Assembly: GCF_014639535.1 (NCBI RefSeq)
Contig: NZ_BMGA01000002.1
Coordinates: 62,001-126,000, forward strand
Direction of reading: 5' to 3'
DNA length: 64,000 bases
Source of the DNA: Flavobacterium palustre
GTDB lineage: Bacteria; Bacteroidota; Bacteroidia; Flavobacteriales; Flavobacteriaceae
In this document: piece after piece, positions 63,301 through 64,000 of the stretch
How the letters are laid out: each line of letters begins with the position of its first letter
Position numbering within the stretch: the first letter of the stretch is position 1
Made by a program: the position numbers and the translations under genes
The notes under the pieces: model-generated
What the model was told of the DNA's origin: nothing
What the model saw: the letters and a program-made list of their open reading frames with translations, nothing else
The model's database searches: none

Positions 63301-64000
63301 ATGAGTAAAGTAGTATTGATTACCGGAGGTTCTTCGGGAATAGGGAAATCTATCGGAGAATTTTTACACCACAAAGGCTTTATTGTTTATGGAACCAGCA
63401 GGAATCCTGAGCGGGTTGAAAATTCTGTTTTTCCATTAGTAGCTTTAGATGTTAGGGATACGGCAACTATTCATGATGCTGTTGCAAAAGTTATTGCCAA
63501 TACAGGAAGATTGGATGTGGTGATTAATAATGCAGGAGTTGGTATCACAGGACCTTTAGAAGAAATTCCAACAGCTGAAATCAAGAATAATTTTGAGACT
63601 AATTTTTTTGGTCCTATCGAAGTGATGAAAGCAGTGTTGCCACAAATGCGCCAACAAAAATCCGGATTAATTATCAATGTGACTTCCATAGCCGCTTATA
63701 TGGGATTGCCATACAGAAGTGTGTATTCGGCATCTAAAGGGGCTTTGGAGTTAATCACAGAAGCTTTGCGTATGGAAGTGAAAGATTTTGGGATTCATAT
63801 TACTAATGTAGCTCCGGGTGATTTTGCAACTAATATTGCTTCAGGGCGTTTTCATGCGCCTTTAATAGAAGGTTCTGCTTATGAAATTCCGTATGGTAAT
63901 ACGTTGAAAATGATGGACGAACATGTGGATAGCGGAAGTAATCCTAATGATATGGCTGTTGCTGTTTATAATATCATACAGACGAAGGATCCGAAAATCC
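63301..64000 (+). CDS. Short-chain dehydrogenase/reductase (SDR), 3'-truncated by the window end
   Basis: An open frame from ATG 63301 to the window edge (233 codons, no stop). It begins MSKVVLITGGSSGIGKSIG with the TGxxxGIG cofactor motif at 8-15, has the NNAG motif (VVINNAGVGITG), an INVTSIAAY segment with the catalytic Ser and YSASKG with the Tyr and Lys of the YxxxK pair. Classical SDR enzymes use NAD(P)H on diverse alcohols and ketones, so the substrate is unknown. The start lies just after a repeat; no -7 box is seen. Confidence 0.9.
   Translation, partial: MSKVVLITGGSSGIGKSIGEFLHHKGFIVYGTSRNPERVENSVFPLVALDVRDTATIHDAVAKVIANTGRLDVVINNAGVGITGPLEEIPTAEIKNNFETNFFGPIEVMKAVLPQMRQQKSGLIINVTSIAAYMGLPYRSVYSASKGALELITEALRMEVKDFGIHITNVAPGDFATNIASGRFHAPLIEGSAYEIPYGNTLKMMDEHVDSGSNPNDMAVAVYNIIQTKDPKI

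Overview
The window is about 64 kb of AT-rich chromosomal DNA from a member of the Bacteroidota, almost certainly a Flavobacterium or close relative. The evidence is the low-GC codon use, the Bacteroidota-style promoters (TTG, then TANNTTTG about 19 bp later), the lack of clear Shine-Dalgarno sites, the Bacteroidota forms of omega, LptD, TamB and MlaD, the bacillithiol gene bshA, and short dispersed repeats of a kind typical of flavobacterial genomes. It is core genome: 60 protein genes plus one SRP RNA, with no tRNA, rRNA, insertion sequence, prophage, CRISPR array or recognisable defence island.

Layout. 1-9.4 kb: the 3' end of a YihY/BrkB membrane protein, priA, a LytTR response regulator facing the rpsF-rpsR-rplI ribosomal operon, then ligA and dapA. 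9.5-14.4 kb: a bamD-rpoZ-coaBC-DUF4835-recN run joining outer-membrane assembly, the RNA polymerase omega subunit, CoA synthesis and DNA repair. 14.5-19.8 kb: fabV, a glycosyltransferase, coaE and a two-component system. 19.9-27 kb: cysE-cysM, a small membrane protein overlapping an Smr-domain gene, an acyl-CoA carboxylase beta subunit, lpxD, a YhcH-type protein and a D-Ala-D-Ala dipeptidase-like lipoprotein. 27.1-33 kb: a seven-gene leftward run (tsaD, rsmE, DUF4159, TrmH-type methyltransferase, AI-2E-type permease, THUMP-like methyltransferase, secreted protein) interrupted by a perfect 27-bp inverted repeat. 33.1-37.6 kb: a 1480-residue TamB-like protein. 37.9-41.7 kb: a sugar-metabolism group (pfkA, gap, BadF-type kinase, mgsA) converging on RidA. 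41.7-50.7 kb: an envelope region (lptD facing two tandem amidases and MlaD) running into a membrane iron-sulfur pair. 50.8-64 kb: bshA, PrcB-like lipoprotein, a beta-barrel protein, an LpxH-type phosphoesterase, aroC, a dicarboxylate symporter, a hybrid histidine kinase, a DEAD-box helicase, an arginase-family enzyme, a coiled-coil membrane protein, glutaminyl cyclase, the SRP RNA and a 3'-truncated SDR gene.

Envelope biogenesis is the strongest common theme: BamD, TamB, LptD, LpxD, the LpxH-type enzyme, MlaD, two amidases and a DD-dipeptidase all lie here. Central metabolism and information processing fill the rest. I do not see a clearly new system. The best leads are the membrane Fe-S module beside the MlaD/amidase group, the THUMP-like methyltransferase with a DPSRR motif, the tamB start region that lacks a normal start codon for its membrane anchor, and several dispersed repeats. 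Starts were moved from the longest possible ORF wherever a signal peptide, family N-terminus or promoter showed a better one.
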